From the NCBI GenBank assembly GCA_000969725.1, contig JXSR01S015816.1: a DNA stretch of 20,613 bases. One strand, written 5' to 3'. The stretch comes from Ophiothrix spiculata (lineage: Eukaryota > Echinodermata > Ophiuroidea > Amphilepidida > Ophiotrichidae). Of this stretch, positions 1 to 8,554 are shown one piece after another. How positions within the stretch are numbered: position 1 is the first letter of the stretch; every line of letters starts with the position of its first letter. The notes under the pieces were generated by a model. The model was given only the letters and a program-made list of their open reading frames with translations, was not told the DNA's origin and did no database searches. A program made the translations under genes and the position numbers.

Positions 1-248
1 ATAAGACGCGTCGTTGCATTAAAGCCAGCATGTACAGTACCATATTTGTTGTCTCGGTTTGTTTAGTTTACAAAGATTTATGGGGCTGTCATATAAAACA
101 AAAAATGAATGTTTCTTATTCGTGTCAATGGAACAATGCCCCATTCAAACGAGGTGAAGAGCATTTGATATTCCCCCTCGTGGAATATTTGCACCATTAC
201 ATTCATAAACATTCATTATTTGTATAATCATATACACTGGTATTAAAC

Positions 249-351
249 CGGCAGTAATGGTGCACATGTGAGCTAATCAAGGCTCTGCACCTGGAAGTTG
301 CCGCAGTACCGTAAATGATACTTGGTGTGGAATGGAGCTAACTTGGGCCCA
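249..351 (+). repeat. Dispersed repeat R1, copy a
   Basis: A block running from ggcagtaatggtgca through gctaatcaaggctctgcacc to ggagctaacttgggcc recurs at 559-650 about 299 bases downstream. A diverged inverted copy lies at about 4189-4290. The shared order is gctaatcaagg, then tgcacct, then a taa/gtgat region, then a tggagctaac ending. No coding frame is conserved between copies. The family is unnamed here; it could be a fragment of a larger transposon or a local duplication. Confidence 0.6.
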
Positions 352-369
352 ATGTTCGAAATAAGGGGG

Positions 370-395
370 TTTTACATGCACAAATGCATGTAAAA
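370..395. repeat. Short perfect hairpin
   Basis: The arms ttttacatgc (370-379) and gcatgtaaaa (386-395) are perfect reverse complements around a 6-base loop. The word tgcatgtaaa recurs just downstream (about 405), so this is part of a small gcatgt-rich patch between the R1 copies. No function can be assigned. Confidence 0.5.
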
Positions 396-510
396 ATTGG
401 TCTGTGCATGTAAATGTATGCCTGTGCATGCAGTTTTTAGTGTTTTTCAGCCCATTTTTGACAAATGTTCTCTTTTATGCATGTAACTTTTATTTTCTAT
501 TTCGACCACT

Positions 511-650
511 GCTTGGGCCACATGGTGCATATATGTGGGCTAATCATGGCTCAGCAATGTGCATATGTGGGCTAATCAAGGCTCAGCACCTGCAAGTTGC
601 TGCAAAACCTTAAGTGATGCTTAGTGTGGAGTGGAGCTAACCTGGGCCAC
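511..650 (+). repeat. Dispersed repeat R1, copy b with a partial third copy
   Basis: Positions 559-650 match R1 copy a nearly end to end (gggctaatcaaggctcagcacc, then a ggagctaacctgggcc ending). Just upstream, 511-556 carries a partial copy: cttgggccacatgg, then gcatatatgtgggctaatc. So R1 end and start fragments lie head to tail, which suggests tandem amplification with internal loss. A 69-codon open frame at 404-613 runs through this block and looks fortuitous. Confidence 0.55.
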
Positions 651-770
651 AGTGGTCAACGAACACCTGTAAACTGCTGAGGCTGTGTGCAATTACAAAT
701 CAGGGAGTCAAAAGTCCACTAAAATCTCCTGTATTTATTTAATTTTATTCAACTTTAACTGTATTTTTGA

Positions 771-1016
771 GGAGCATGTGTGGCCTAGTGGATAAGGCAC
801 TCGCCTCATAATCCATAGGTTGAGAGTTCGAGCCCCGCTTGTGTCAACATGTTGTGTCCTTGGGCAAGGCACTTTATCCTCATTGCCCCTTTGCAATGTA
901 AAGCATGTGCTTCGGGCTGCAATGTTGCGTGTTTGGGTGAGTTTATTAATTTGTAAATTCTAGTTACTTGACCCGCGGGTCACGATTATGAGTTTGAAAT
1001 AAAATAAAAATTAAAA
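771..1016 (+). mobile_element. tRNA-derived SINE
   Basis: A tRNA-like head carries a good RNA polymerase III A box (tggcctagtgg, 781-791) and a B box (gagttcgagcc, 824-834) at normal tRNA spacing. It is followed by the core tgtccttgggcaaggcactt (855-874), which I recall as a conserved core in many invertebrate tRNA-SINEs. The element ends in an A/T-rich tail (aaataaaataaaaattaaaa) near 1016. The sequence before the A box does not pair with the region after the B box as an acceptor stem, so this is a SINE and not a working tRNA gene. No target-site duplication was found. The 5' limit could be off by several bases. Confidence 0.8.
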
Positions 1017-1878
1017 ATCCTTTAATTGTTTTTGTTCCTGTTCAAATAGTTTAAATTTAATTTAATTTAATTTAAGTGTTTTTGCACTATTGGGTGTTTG
1101 CCTGGTTTCGGCCGAATGCTATCAATAAAATAAATATGAATTCATTCTTGTCTCATAATCACAACTTACGAGCAGCTCTTGCTATAAGAGGATTCTGATT
1201 TAACTTGAGCATTATGCTGGGACAGGAACCAACATTATCATTTAAGTGCACAAATTGTCAGAAAATTTTGAAATATAACAAACAAGGTATTGCATTTTTA
1301 GAATAGCTAAATTTGAAGGACTTGGGGTACATGTAGGAAAAACTTTTAAGGGATTGTTTGTTTAGAAAGAGCTTGGACCACTGGCAAAAAGTAATCTTGA
1401 ACAATTCATTTTTTGATAAAATTTATTACTGAATCTAAGTTTAAACCAAACCAGCATGCAGGTATATGTCATCCCCTTTTGATCATGACTATAGGAAATG
1501 TCTGGCTACAAATATAGTTCGCAGCACCAATCCACTCCAAGCTTGCCTCTATGACTCACACGTCAATAAACCCCAAATGACAGCCAATCTGTACTGAAAC
1601 CCCCTTCCAGAACGACACACTCATGCTTAGCTTATTGAGACATTGTGTGGAAAATCCTCTAGTGAATTTCCATTAATTTGCACTACTTTTTTGTGCATGT
1701 GTGTTCCATTTTGACACAGATATAACTCTGTCTGTTGTGTTTCAATAAAGGAGATGAAATGGATTGTTTTCCTTAAGAAATAGCCATTTTGTATAATGTG
1801 GGAATTCCATAAATACTACTATGCTTTTATATATGGGAAAGCAAGCAAGTATTGACCGTCTCGAGTGACTTGTTTAAA
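1017..1878. other. No gene recognised; AATTT microsatellite
   Basis: A short (AATTT)n run lies at 1051-1075. Several AATAAA words occur, but with no upstream coding sequence they cannot be called polyadenylation signals. The rest is AT-rich DNA with no open frame of interest, RNA gene or inverted repeat that I can see. Confidence 0.5.
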
Positions 1879-1954
1879 TGTGACCCGTCATATTGAAAGG
1901 TACCTTAAGGGTCCCAAAACGAAAATTGACTTTGCAAAATTGGTAAAAGGCATC
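1879..1954 (+). repeat. Dispersed repeat R2, internally deleted copy
   Basis: It starts tgtgacccgtcatattgaaa and continues through ggtaccttaagggtcccaaa, matching the 5' end of R2 copy b at 3428. Right after gaaaattgac it jumps to ttggtaaaaggcatc, which lies about 90 bases further on in copy b. This is therefore an R2 copy with an internal deletion. Confidence 0.7.
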
Positions 1955-2600
1955 ATTATGTGAATGTTATTTTGCAGAAAATCAATTCTGAAACCTATTA
2001 GCGATCATAAGTTCAATATAGCAACCATCATTTAAAATAACTTGATAACACTGACCTAATTATGCAAATTGTTTTTTTCTAAGAAAGAACATGTATTCCC
2101 CAATACAGCTTCTTGGTAAGAACAGTGTTAGAAAAAATAACCATGAAAGTAAACATTGCAAATGAAACAAGGTCAAAACAAAAATGTTTAGCCAAAACAG
2201 GCCCCTCCGTTATGCTCAGATCTCTAAAGCTCTTTTGTCCCCATAAGGTGAGATGACTCTAGCTTTCTAATAATAGGGGTACACAATTCTCTACAGGATA
2301 TGTGTTAAGGTGTATAGACTATTGGCCTAATGTCTGTCTTAAATCTACATAGTTTTCTGTTTATCAAAATCTGAACAGGTTTACTGTCTGTCGCAATCTG
2401 TACAGGTTTTATGTCTGTCTTATCGACCTCAGATATAGGGTGCTTTCTAAGATTCCTAGAGATATGAATTTTTGGCTTTAAAGCACAATTTAAACTCATT
2501 TCAACAACTCACTGTATCTCCTTATACAGGAGCGTACCGTTGTTGATTTGTGATGAATCCACAGTTGATATTCAAATAAGCGCATAACGCACGGCACAGC
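1955..2600. other. No gene recognised
   Basis: AT-rich sequence. At 2330-2420 the words tgtctgtct and aatctgaacagg/aatctgtacagg recur, a small degenerate tandem patch. A 64-codon minus-strand frame (2305-2499) reads through this patch and is not credible as a gene. Confidence 0.4.
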
Positions 2601-2906
2601 TTACACGGAGGTGCACATAAAATCTAGCTTAGGTATGAAAACATACTTAGCAAAGTTTGCCCATATATCAGGATCAAAATGCAACGCAAAGCCAGTTGAA
2701 AAAGCCAAATTATTATTTTCAGAAGTATTTGCTGTTGAATGCACATATTTTGTTGTGGTGATTGATTGCGAATGAATTGATTTGGATATCTTTCGCTCTC
2801 CTGCAAACTTCAGACCATTTCTACCATTATTTCTGATTACTAATCCTGTGAAAAATTGGCTAATAGTTGCTTTATTGTGGTTGCCGTTTTCTTCACCTTC
2901 TTGCAA
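2601..2906 (-). other. Unassigned 101-codon open frame, possible exon at best
   Basis: An ATG-to-stop frame of 101 codons lies on the minus strand. It is not low-complexity, and its translation has a mixed, soluble-looking composition (for example GRNGLKFAGERKISKSIHS). Upstream on the minus strand a tract resembling a splice acceptor (ttttaaccag, about 2919-2910) precedes it in the same frame. I recognise no domain. An open frame of this length occurs by chance in DNA of this size, so I rate it as more likely noncoding. Confidence 0.12.
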
Positions 2907-3427
2907 CTCGCTGGTTAAAAGGTAAATTATTCAAGGACTTCAAATTTGGGTCAAACTATTAATTTTTTGGCCATAAAAGATAAAAGCATTAAGGACCTAT
3001 TAAACTTGAGCTACCTAAGTCTCATACAGCAGATTTACAAGTCCAGTATGCATCAGGCTCTTTTGATTACCAGTATATCAATGGCTTACTTAAGATGTTC
3101 AAGTAAACCCAAGATTCTTTAAAATTGCATATGTTAAATCTATCAAAAAATGCACATACGATAATCCTTGTCTTGTGGTTCTGGTTCCATTTTTAGAGCC
3201 GTGACTCAAGCAGGAATGATTTCCAGTCAAAAGGACGGGAATTTGACAAACATGTAGTCTGTGTATGCCTGGAGAACTGAATTTTAGAACTTATAAGGAG
3301 GAAATAATATGCTTTATGACATATTCCCATTAGAATGAATGGGAATGCTATTGTTGTTGTTTGTTTTAAAACATAATCATTGCATTTTGTACTATGGGCT
3401 ATGCAAAATGTATTTTGACCACTCTCA
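2907..3427. other. No gene recognised; small hairpin
   Basis: The only structure seen is a short hairpin, attcccat (3323-3330) with atgggaat (3339-3346). The rest is AT-rich with no credible frame. Confidence 0.4.
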
Positions 3428-3660
3428 TATGTGACCTGTTATATCGAAAGGTACCTGAAGGGTCCCAAAATGAAAATTGATTATTTGGTTTCATCTGAAA
3501 GATTATATTTTAAGCTTTAAAATGACACCTTGCTTTTGGTTATTGGATGTTCGATTGCAAAGTTACATCCAAATTGGTAAAAGGCATCGGGCTGATTTAG
3601 AAAAGTATAGTTCTGAGAAAATAGAATTTAAACTTTCTGTACTGGTAAAACTTGAATGAC
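3428..3660 (+). repeat. Dispersed repeat R2, longest plus-strand copy (b)
   Basis: About 230 bases from tatgtgacctgttatatcg to gtaaaacttgaatgac, matched along its length by the inverted copy at 8043-8275 and in part by 1879-1954. Shared landmarks are ggtacct.aagggtccc, aagctttaaaatgacacc, ttggttattggatgttcg and acatccaaattggtaaaagg. A 60-codon frame (3477-3659) runs through it, and about 40 residues (FKMTPCFWLLDVRLQSYIQI and onward) are also open in the inverted copy. Shared ancestry of the repeat explains that without invoking a gene. No terminal inverted repeats are evident. Confidence 0.75.
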
Positions 3661-4188
3661 ATTATGGAATCAACCAAAGTCATTCGTGTAAACTATTTGT
3701 ATTAATTAAAAATCGAATAATTACACTTCATGTTTTTTTGTGTGTTGTGTTAAAAGGATAAAATTTTAGCAAAATCATGTGAAATGTTTTGCTACAGTTT
3801 AAACAAGATTCCTTAATTCAAAATTTGCAAGATTTAAATTATGTTAGCATTTGATTTAATACTATTGATCCAGCCAACAATGTTCCTTTAATCAAGCCTT
3901 TTACCCTGATCATTAATTAGTTTACCCAAAGTGTGATATAACAATTCCTTGTCATTAATGAATCACTTCTGTATATTCCTTATGTTTTTTCTGGCATTGT
4001 TTATCAACTTCCGGATCTTTCTTTGCACATAACATACACAGGCAAGACTGTGATGTTCCATGAATATGTCTTTTTAAATCTTACCAGAGTAATATCTTTT
4101 AAACAAATACTGCTGATTTATAATGTGCTATGCCGCCCTGATTTGTAATTTCATTCAGGTTTCATTCAGATGTTTGCTAATCACTCTA
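3661..4188. other. No gene recognised
   Basis: AT-rich sequence without credible frames, tRNA boxes or strong inverted repeats. Confidence 0.4.
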
Positions 4189-4290
4189 GCCAAATTTTAC
4201 ATCATTCCACTCTGAACATCACCTAGGGTCCTGTTACAATCTCTATTGGTGCTGAACCTTGATTAGTAAACAATTAAATCATTACTGCCA
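4189..4290 (-). repeat. Dispersed repeat R1, diverged inverted copy (c)
   Basis: Read on the minus strand it gives tggcagtaatg, then ctaatcaaggttcagcacc, then aggtgatgttcagagtgga. This follows the order of R1 copies a and b (ggcagtaatgg; gctaatcaaggctcagcacc; aagtgatgcttagtgtgga). It is clearly more diverged than a and b are from each other, so R1 is an older dispersed family and not just a local duplication. Confidence 0.55.
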
Positions 4291-4593
4291 GGATGAGCTC
4301 CCCAAGTTACATGTCAAGCTCAGTTTGTTATCTAAGGGAACTTCAAGTACAACTAATATGATACTACTTAGTATATAATAAGTCATGAAGAAAACTGTTG
4401 TAGCAATTTCTATAATCGTTAGGCCTTTTTTGTTTTCTGAGAAACCAACTTCTTATTCTTTTCTTAAAATTATAAGCATGGACACACATCAAATGATGTG
4501 ATTTCAGTGCAGCATACCTCAAAATCCTGGCAGGATGATAAAATCTGTCCATTTTATTGAAAAGATATGTTTACTATCTTTCAATCAAGACCT

Positions 4594-4676
4594 AGTCCAT
4601 CTAGATGGACCTCGAAAAGCGAACGCGAAGCGTGAGCGCCTACGACACTCGCTTGTGAGGTCCATCTAAATGGACT
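4594..4676. repeat. 83-bp foldback with palindromic arms
   Basis: The left arm agtccatctagatggacctc (4594-4613) and right arm gaggtccatctaaatggact (4657-4676) are reverse complements at 19 of 20 positions. Each arm contains its own near-palindrome gtccatctagatggac. The 43-base interior is CpG-rich (gcgaacgcgaagcgtgagcg), unlike the AT-rich flanks. This is the form of a very small foldback or MITE-like repeat. No target duplication was identified. Confidence 0.6.
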
Positions 4677-4689
4677 TTCAAGACCAAGC

Positions 4690-5344
4690 ATGAGTCAGCC
4701 TTTCCAATTGGAGGGTTATATTACCACCAGTGTACTGTGGTTCCTACAATTATTTGCAGTGTTCAGACTCTTGTATACCACGGTGAAAATGACATGGATG
4801 TTCAGGCAGCCCCATGTGTATAAAGTAACAGATTAAGCTGAAGCTCTCTGTTTGCTAAAACGCCACTCTTTATGTATTGCATGCAGCGTGGTTTCCAAGG
4901 AGTGAAGTCTCCTAAGCAATGCGTAGCATTGTAATTTTATGTTATGTTTCAAAGCGAAGAAATACATAAACTATATCTAAAAAAAAATTTCGTAACTTTT
5001 CTGCCTGTCATATATTAAAAGGAAAAATATGAATATTGTACAATATTTCCCCTTTTTTATTCTGACATGCACACTTTGCAAGTACTAATGCATCACATAC
5101 ATTGTTAGCGTGGCTAGTTGAGAATCCATGGTATATATCATTCTGGAAATTATCCAAAAGAGAAAAAAAAACCTTATAAATAAACTTTAACTTAATTATA
5201 TTGAAGATTCTCAAACTTGTTAATTATGAACTAGGAAGTATTGAGTTCATCAAAGTCAGATTCAATGGAAGTTACAAAAATGACACCTCAATTTGTCATT
5301 TTAGCCAACTTCTTAACAAGTTATTCAAAGTGATAAGATTTCAA
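4690..5344. other. No gene recognised
   Basis: AT-rich DNA. A 68-codon minus-strand frame at 5008-5214 has no recognisable features. No RNA polymerase III boxes or long inverted repeats were seen. Confidence 0.4.
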
Positions 5345-5460
5345 AGATAAATATTATGATAAATTATTCTAGCACATAACTCATATTACATTTCCTATTA
5401 AAAAGATAAACCATTATGATAAATTATATTAGCACGTAACTCATTTTATATTTCCTATTC
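5345..5460. repeat. Two-copy tandem duplication, period about 60 bp
   Basis: The unit at 5345-5400 (agataaa, attatgataaattatt, tagcacataactcat, tttcctatt) repeats at 5404-5460 with a few substitutions (agcacgtaactcat). The offset between the shared attatgataaatta words is exactly 60. The rest of each unit is AT-rich. Confidence 0.75.
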
Positions 5461-5605
5461 ATAGAGGTCACACATTGATAACCATCATTTCTATACATTT
5501 TCTAAGAAAGCAACGTTACACAACAATTTATTATAAATATGTTGTTTTTCTTTAAACATACATTTGCATTTTGGTTTAAAGGAAGGTGAGCAAAATTATT
5601 CGGAC

Positions 5606-5713
5606 CAAGTGTACTTTAGGTCCCATCCAGAATTTCAGGGTTAGGGGTTAGGGTAAGGGTTAGTTTTAGGGTTAGGGTATAGTTTTTGATGGGACCTAGA
5701 ATAGCTTGACTTG
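5606..5713. mobile_element. Small inverted-repeat element with internal TTAGGG-like run
   Basis: The inner arms tttaggtcccatc (5615-5627) and gatgggacctaga (5688-5700) are inverted repeats with one mismatch. Outside them, caagt (5606-5610) pairs with acttg (5709-5713). The 60-base interior is mostly degenerate TTAGGG units (cagggttaggggttagggta, 5636-5655, then more). It resembles a non-autonomous transposon that carries or gained a telomere-like microsatellite. A true telomere is excluded by unique sequence on both sides. Confidence 0.6.
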
Positions 5714-5719
5714 TAAAGC

Positions 5720-5980
5720 TTCAGCAAATTTGATTACAAGTGGATCCAAAAACTACATGGCATTTATTGTGGGAAACTAAATTTTCCAGTTATTCACAGT
5801 GCTAGAATTTTGTCGCCAGTCCGAGACTCCATTAGCGTAAAGACTTGGGCAAACATACATATGACTCCAGTTCAACTCTTGTAGAATATTCCACACAAGC
5901 TGAATGGAAGAGAGTCTAAAGACACATGCAGACTCTATTAGGGAAAGTCTATATTGACTCACATAACCATACAGGAAATT
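5720..5980. other. No gene recognised
   Basis: Unremarkable sequence between the telomere-like element and the 3' tail of the retrotransposon remnant. A 61-codon minus-strand frame (5777-5962) has no recognisable motif. Confidence 0.35.
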
Positions 5981-6294
5981 CTACATACATACACTACATA
6001 CACTGGCATTTGTAAAGCGCCTTTTAACCAAAAGGATACAAAGCGCTGAGAAAGAGAAAGAGAAGGAAAAAGGAAGGAAAGAGGACACAACCAACTAATT
6101 TGGGAAAAGGTGACTTTTGATCGACTTCTTGAAGGAGACAATGGTAGTGGAGCCTCTGGCCACAGCAGGGAGCTTATTCCATAGGTGGGGCGCTGAGGTA
6201 GAAAATGCCATATCGCCAGTCAGAGTACGGGTCCTTGGAGAGCTCAGGCGGATGGATGTAGAGGACCTAAGGGAGTAACCAGACAGCTTGTGAA
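5981..6294 (-). mobile_element. 5'-truncated non-LTR retrotransposon (CR1/L2-like) 3' end
   Basis: On the minus strand an open frame (6427-6095) ends in a protein stretch typical of the extreme C-terminus of CR1/L2-group reverse transcriptase ORF2: SSPRTRTLTGDMAFS, then APHLWNKLP, then SFKKSIKSHLFPN and a stop. The usual family form is PRT.T..GDRAFS..AP.LWN.LP....S...FK..LK.HLF. Downstream on the same strand is a 3' untranslated region. It ends with the short stem aagcgctttg...aaggcgctttacaaatgcc and a tgtatgtag-type simple tail (6002-5981), as L2-like elements often do. Endonuclease and catalytic reverse-transcriptase domains are absent, so it is a dead 5'-truncated copy. The ORF reads in frame into a joined MITE fragment (see 6295-6510), so its first 40 or so residues are not retrotransposon. 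Confidence 0.8.
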
Positions 6295-6510
6295 TGCAAA
6301 AGCTGCCAATTGTCATTAATTTGGATTGCACACTGTATAATCTCCAGTCTTTGGTCAGTGATTCTTGTAATGCTTCAGGTGATGGTGTCACCTGAAGAGC
6401 CATTTCAAGAAGCATGACATATGGCATGGATATTTGGGAGGATTTTTCACATTCTAGTGACTAGTTGTTAAATAAATATTGAAGATACGACTTTCTTGCA
6501 CTCCCATAAC
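6295..6510 (-). mobile_element. Partial MITE (family of 7529-7755), one end missing
   Basis: On the minus strand this starts with gttatgggagtgcaagaaag, matching the 31-bp terminal repeat of the intact element at 7529. It continues with homologous interior: actagtcactagaatgtgaa, gaaatggctcttcaggtgac, ggagattatacagtgtgcaa, ccaaattaatgacaa. The interior is longer than in the intact copy by an insertion of about 35 bases after caggtgacacc. Homology stops at tgca (6298-6295), the inner border of where the second terminal repeat should begin; there the retrotransposon remnant starts. The second terminal repeat was not found beyond the retrotransposon tail. Confidence 0.75.
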
Positions 6511-6992
6511 GATATATCTCTTTAAAGAAACATATAATTTACAGGGATTATGAGAAAATATTATGGTATCAAAATATCTCATTTGATCAGGGAAAATAGG
6601 GGTAGAAAAGTGATCAGCTGACATTGTGGTCATAAATGAGTACTATAATTCTCCTTTTGTTGTGCCTGGTAAAACATGCTGACTTGCTGAGATGAAAAGA
6701 ACTTTGACCACACTGCAATATAGTACTAACCTCTGACGTAGACCATCTTTTGTCACTGCCTTCTACATAGCCTGAGTCTGCTGTTAATGTTTGTCTTCTT
6801 AACTCACTAATCTTTGCATTCCAGAAATTGAAATCTTCTGATGTACTGTAAAGTAATTCAGATGGTGTAAAACATGTTCAGTTAAATAGATACATTGAAT
6901 CATTTTGACTGCTAAAATTCAGAATTTTTATCCTGTAATCTCATTGAGAGAAATTTTTACAAATCTAAAATCAAATCTTGGTTTGGTTCCAG
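6511..6992. other. No gene recognised
   Basis: AT-rich spacer between two MITE-type elements. No frame, tRNA-like box or long repeat was seen. Confidence 0.35.
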
Positions 6993-7335
6993 CCATAGAT
7001 TTACAGGGGAGATACAAGGCATGCCGTGATTTTTATTGGAGACAAAATTGGGGGTATTTGGGTTTTTGTCAATAGCTTGCCGATGATGCATCGCACCTTG
7101 GCAAAATGTGTGCATATTGAAACACGCACACATGCTTTGCGTGCAGATTGGCGTATCATTCGCGTAAAGTATTATTTCCGCAGATTGTCTATAAGCGTAA
7201 CTAAGTCTCGGCCCTCAGTGTCTATTTTGGCGGGAACCGAGTGGACCAGAATACCCCCAATTTGAGCTCAATGGCTGATGACGCCATTATACGGGCTGTT
7301 ATACAAAGCCTGGTATCTCCCCTGTAAATCTATAG
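6993..7335. mobile_element. MITE-like element, 28-bp terminal inverted repeats
   Basis: Left end 6993-7020 (ccatagatttacaggggaga, then tacaaggc) and right end 7308-7335 (gcctggtatctcccctgtaa, then atctatag) are inverted repeats at 26 of 28 positions. A second, inner pair is perfect: aaattgggggtatt (7045-7058) with aatacccccaattt (7250-7263). At 343 bp with no transposase this fits a non-autonomous DNA transposon. Its interior is less AT-rich and has more CpG than the flanks. A clear target duplication is not visible, so superfamily is undecided; TA is possible. The 79-codon frame at 7026-7265 lies wholly inside and is not a gene. Confidence 0.8.
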
Positions 7336-7528
7336 TCCCAGCAGTAATTGGAGCTTTTTAATGGCTGCAATCCTCCTGAATAATGACCAGAACCCAAGTT
7401 AAATTTTCAACATATATCAATTTTGATTCATCTTTGTAACTAGATAGAAATGAGATTTTATTTATGAATTGCACCTTTAAACACTAGCAATTATAATAAC
7501 AACTGGCCTAGGAATCACCACATAACTC

Positions 7529-7755
7529 GTCATGTGAGTGCAAGAAAGTCGTAACTGCATTGGCTGCCTTGAGCAACATTTACTAACACCTAGTCACTAG
7601 GATGTGAAAAATCCCTCAAAATGACGCTGACATGTGTCAGTGGCTTTTGAAATGGTTCTTCAGGTGACACCGTCATTGGAGATTACACAGTGTGCAATCC
7701 ACATTAATGACAAATGGTAGCTATTGCAGATACGACTTTCTTCCACTCACATGAC
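7529..7755. mobile_element. MITE, 227 bp, 31-bp terminal inverted repeats
   Basis: The left end, 7529-7559 (gtcatgtgagtgcaagaaag...), and the right end, 7725-7755 (...tcttccactcacatgac), are reverse complements at 29 of 31 positions. No open frame of note lies between them. The interior matches the partial element at 6295-6510 in inverted orientation, so both are copies of one family within 1.3 kb. No clear target duplication was seen, so the parental transposase family is not inferred. Confidence 0.85.
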
Positions 7756-8042
7756 AAACTATAGTTTGAGCAGGTATGTTTTGAATGTATAAACACGGGA
7801 CACTAAGTGTGATCTTGTACACTTGTGTAAGAGACCAATGCATTCCTATTGCAGTTACATGTGTTCAAAATAGAAATCTACAAACTGTAGATTATTTGCA
7901 CTGACAGAACAAATTTGGAGTAAATTTTCCAGGAATTAGATTGTCATCCGAAACGTTACCTTTGAAGTGTATTCTGTCATATAGGTTCCAACATCCAAAA
8001 CATAAGACAAATGTGTTAAAAACCAAGACAAAAATCCTCCCT
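7756..8042. other. No gene recognised
   Basis: A spacer between the MITE and the inverted R2 copy. It contains a short inverted pair, atctacaaactgtagat (7876-7892), and nothing else supportable. Confidence 0.35.
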
Positions 8043-8275
8043 CCATTCAAGTTTTACTCAGTACAAAAACTTAAAACTTGATTTTCTCAGAACTATAGTT
8101 TTCTGATTCAGCCCGATTCCTTTTACCAATTTGGATGTAACTTTGCAACCGAACATCCAATAACCAAAAGCAAGGTGTCATTTTAAAGCTTAAACTTTCA
8201 ACTTTCAGATGAGAACTAAAAATCAATTTGGATTTTGGGATCCTTAAGGTACCTTTAGATATGACAGGGCACATA
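8043..8275 (-). repeat. Dispersed repeat R2, inverted copy (c)
   Basis: The minus strand reads from atatgtgccctgtcatatc through ggtaccttaaggatccc, aagctttaaaatgacacc, ttggttattggatgttcgg and acatccaaattggtaaaagg to gtaaaacttgaatgg, matching 3428-3660 along its length. Differences are scattered substitutions and a few indels. A 67-codon frame spans it, and about 40 of those residues align with the frame in copy b. Confidence 0.75.
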
Positions 8276-8528
8276 TTACTTCAATAGTTCCCCAATGCAC
8301 TTAGGTTGATGAATCCAACAAATGCAAACCTTGGCCACTGATATATTTATATAAAATGGAAATTGTCAAAACTCTATTGCCACCTAGATAATTTGCACAT
8401 ATTGGTGCAAATCTTCCAGCAATATAGTAATGTCATTTCCAACAGCTACAAAATGCATTTGGATTGATAAACATGACTTGCAAAAGGACTTAACTATACT
8501 TTGATCAACATCAAATAGGCAGGCCTCT
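8276..8528. other. No gene recognised
   Basis: AT-rich sequence with no recognisable feature. Confidence 0.3.
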
Positions 8529-8554
8529 TCACATCAGGGAACTGCTACAGATAA

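Noticed and set aside
771..850. Possible true tRNA gene
   Set aside because: A and B boxes are good but no acceptor stem forms, and a SINE core and A-rich tail follow.
1741..1760. Polyadenylation signal (aataaa)
   Set aside because: Such words occur many times by chance in AT-rich DNA and no transcript is evident upstream.
5636..5680. Telomere end or chromosome-fusion scar
   Set aside because: Only a few degenerate TTAGGG units, enclosed by an inverted repeat and single-orientation; an element interior explains it better.
7026..7265. 79-codon frame
   Set aside because: Lies wholly inside the 6993-7335 MITE and contains both inner inverted-repeat arms.
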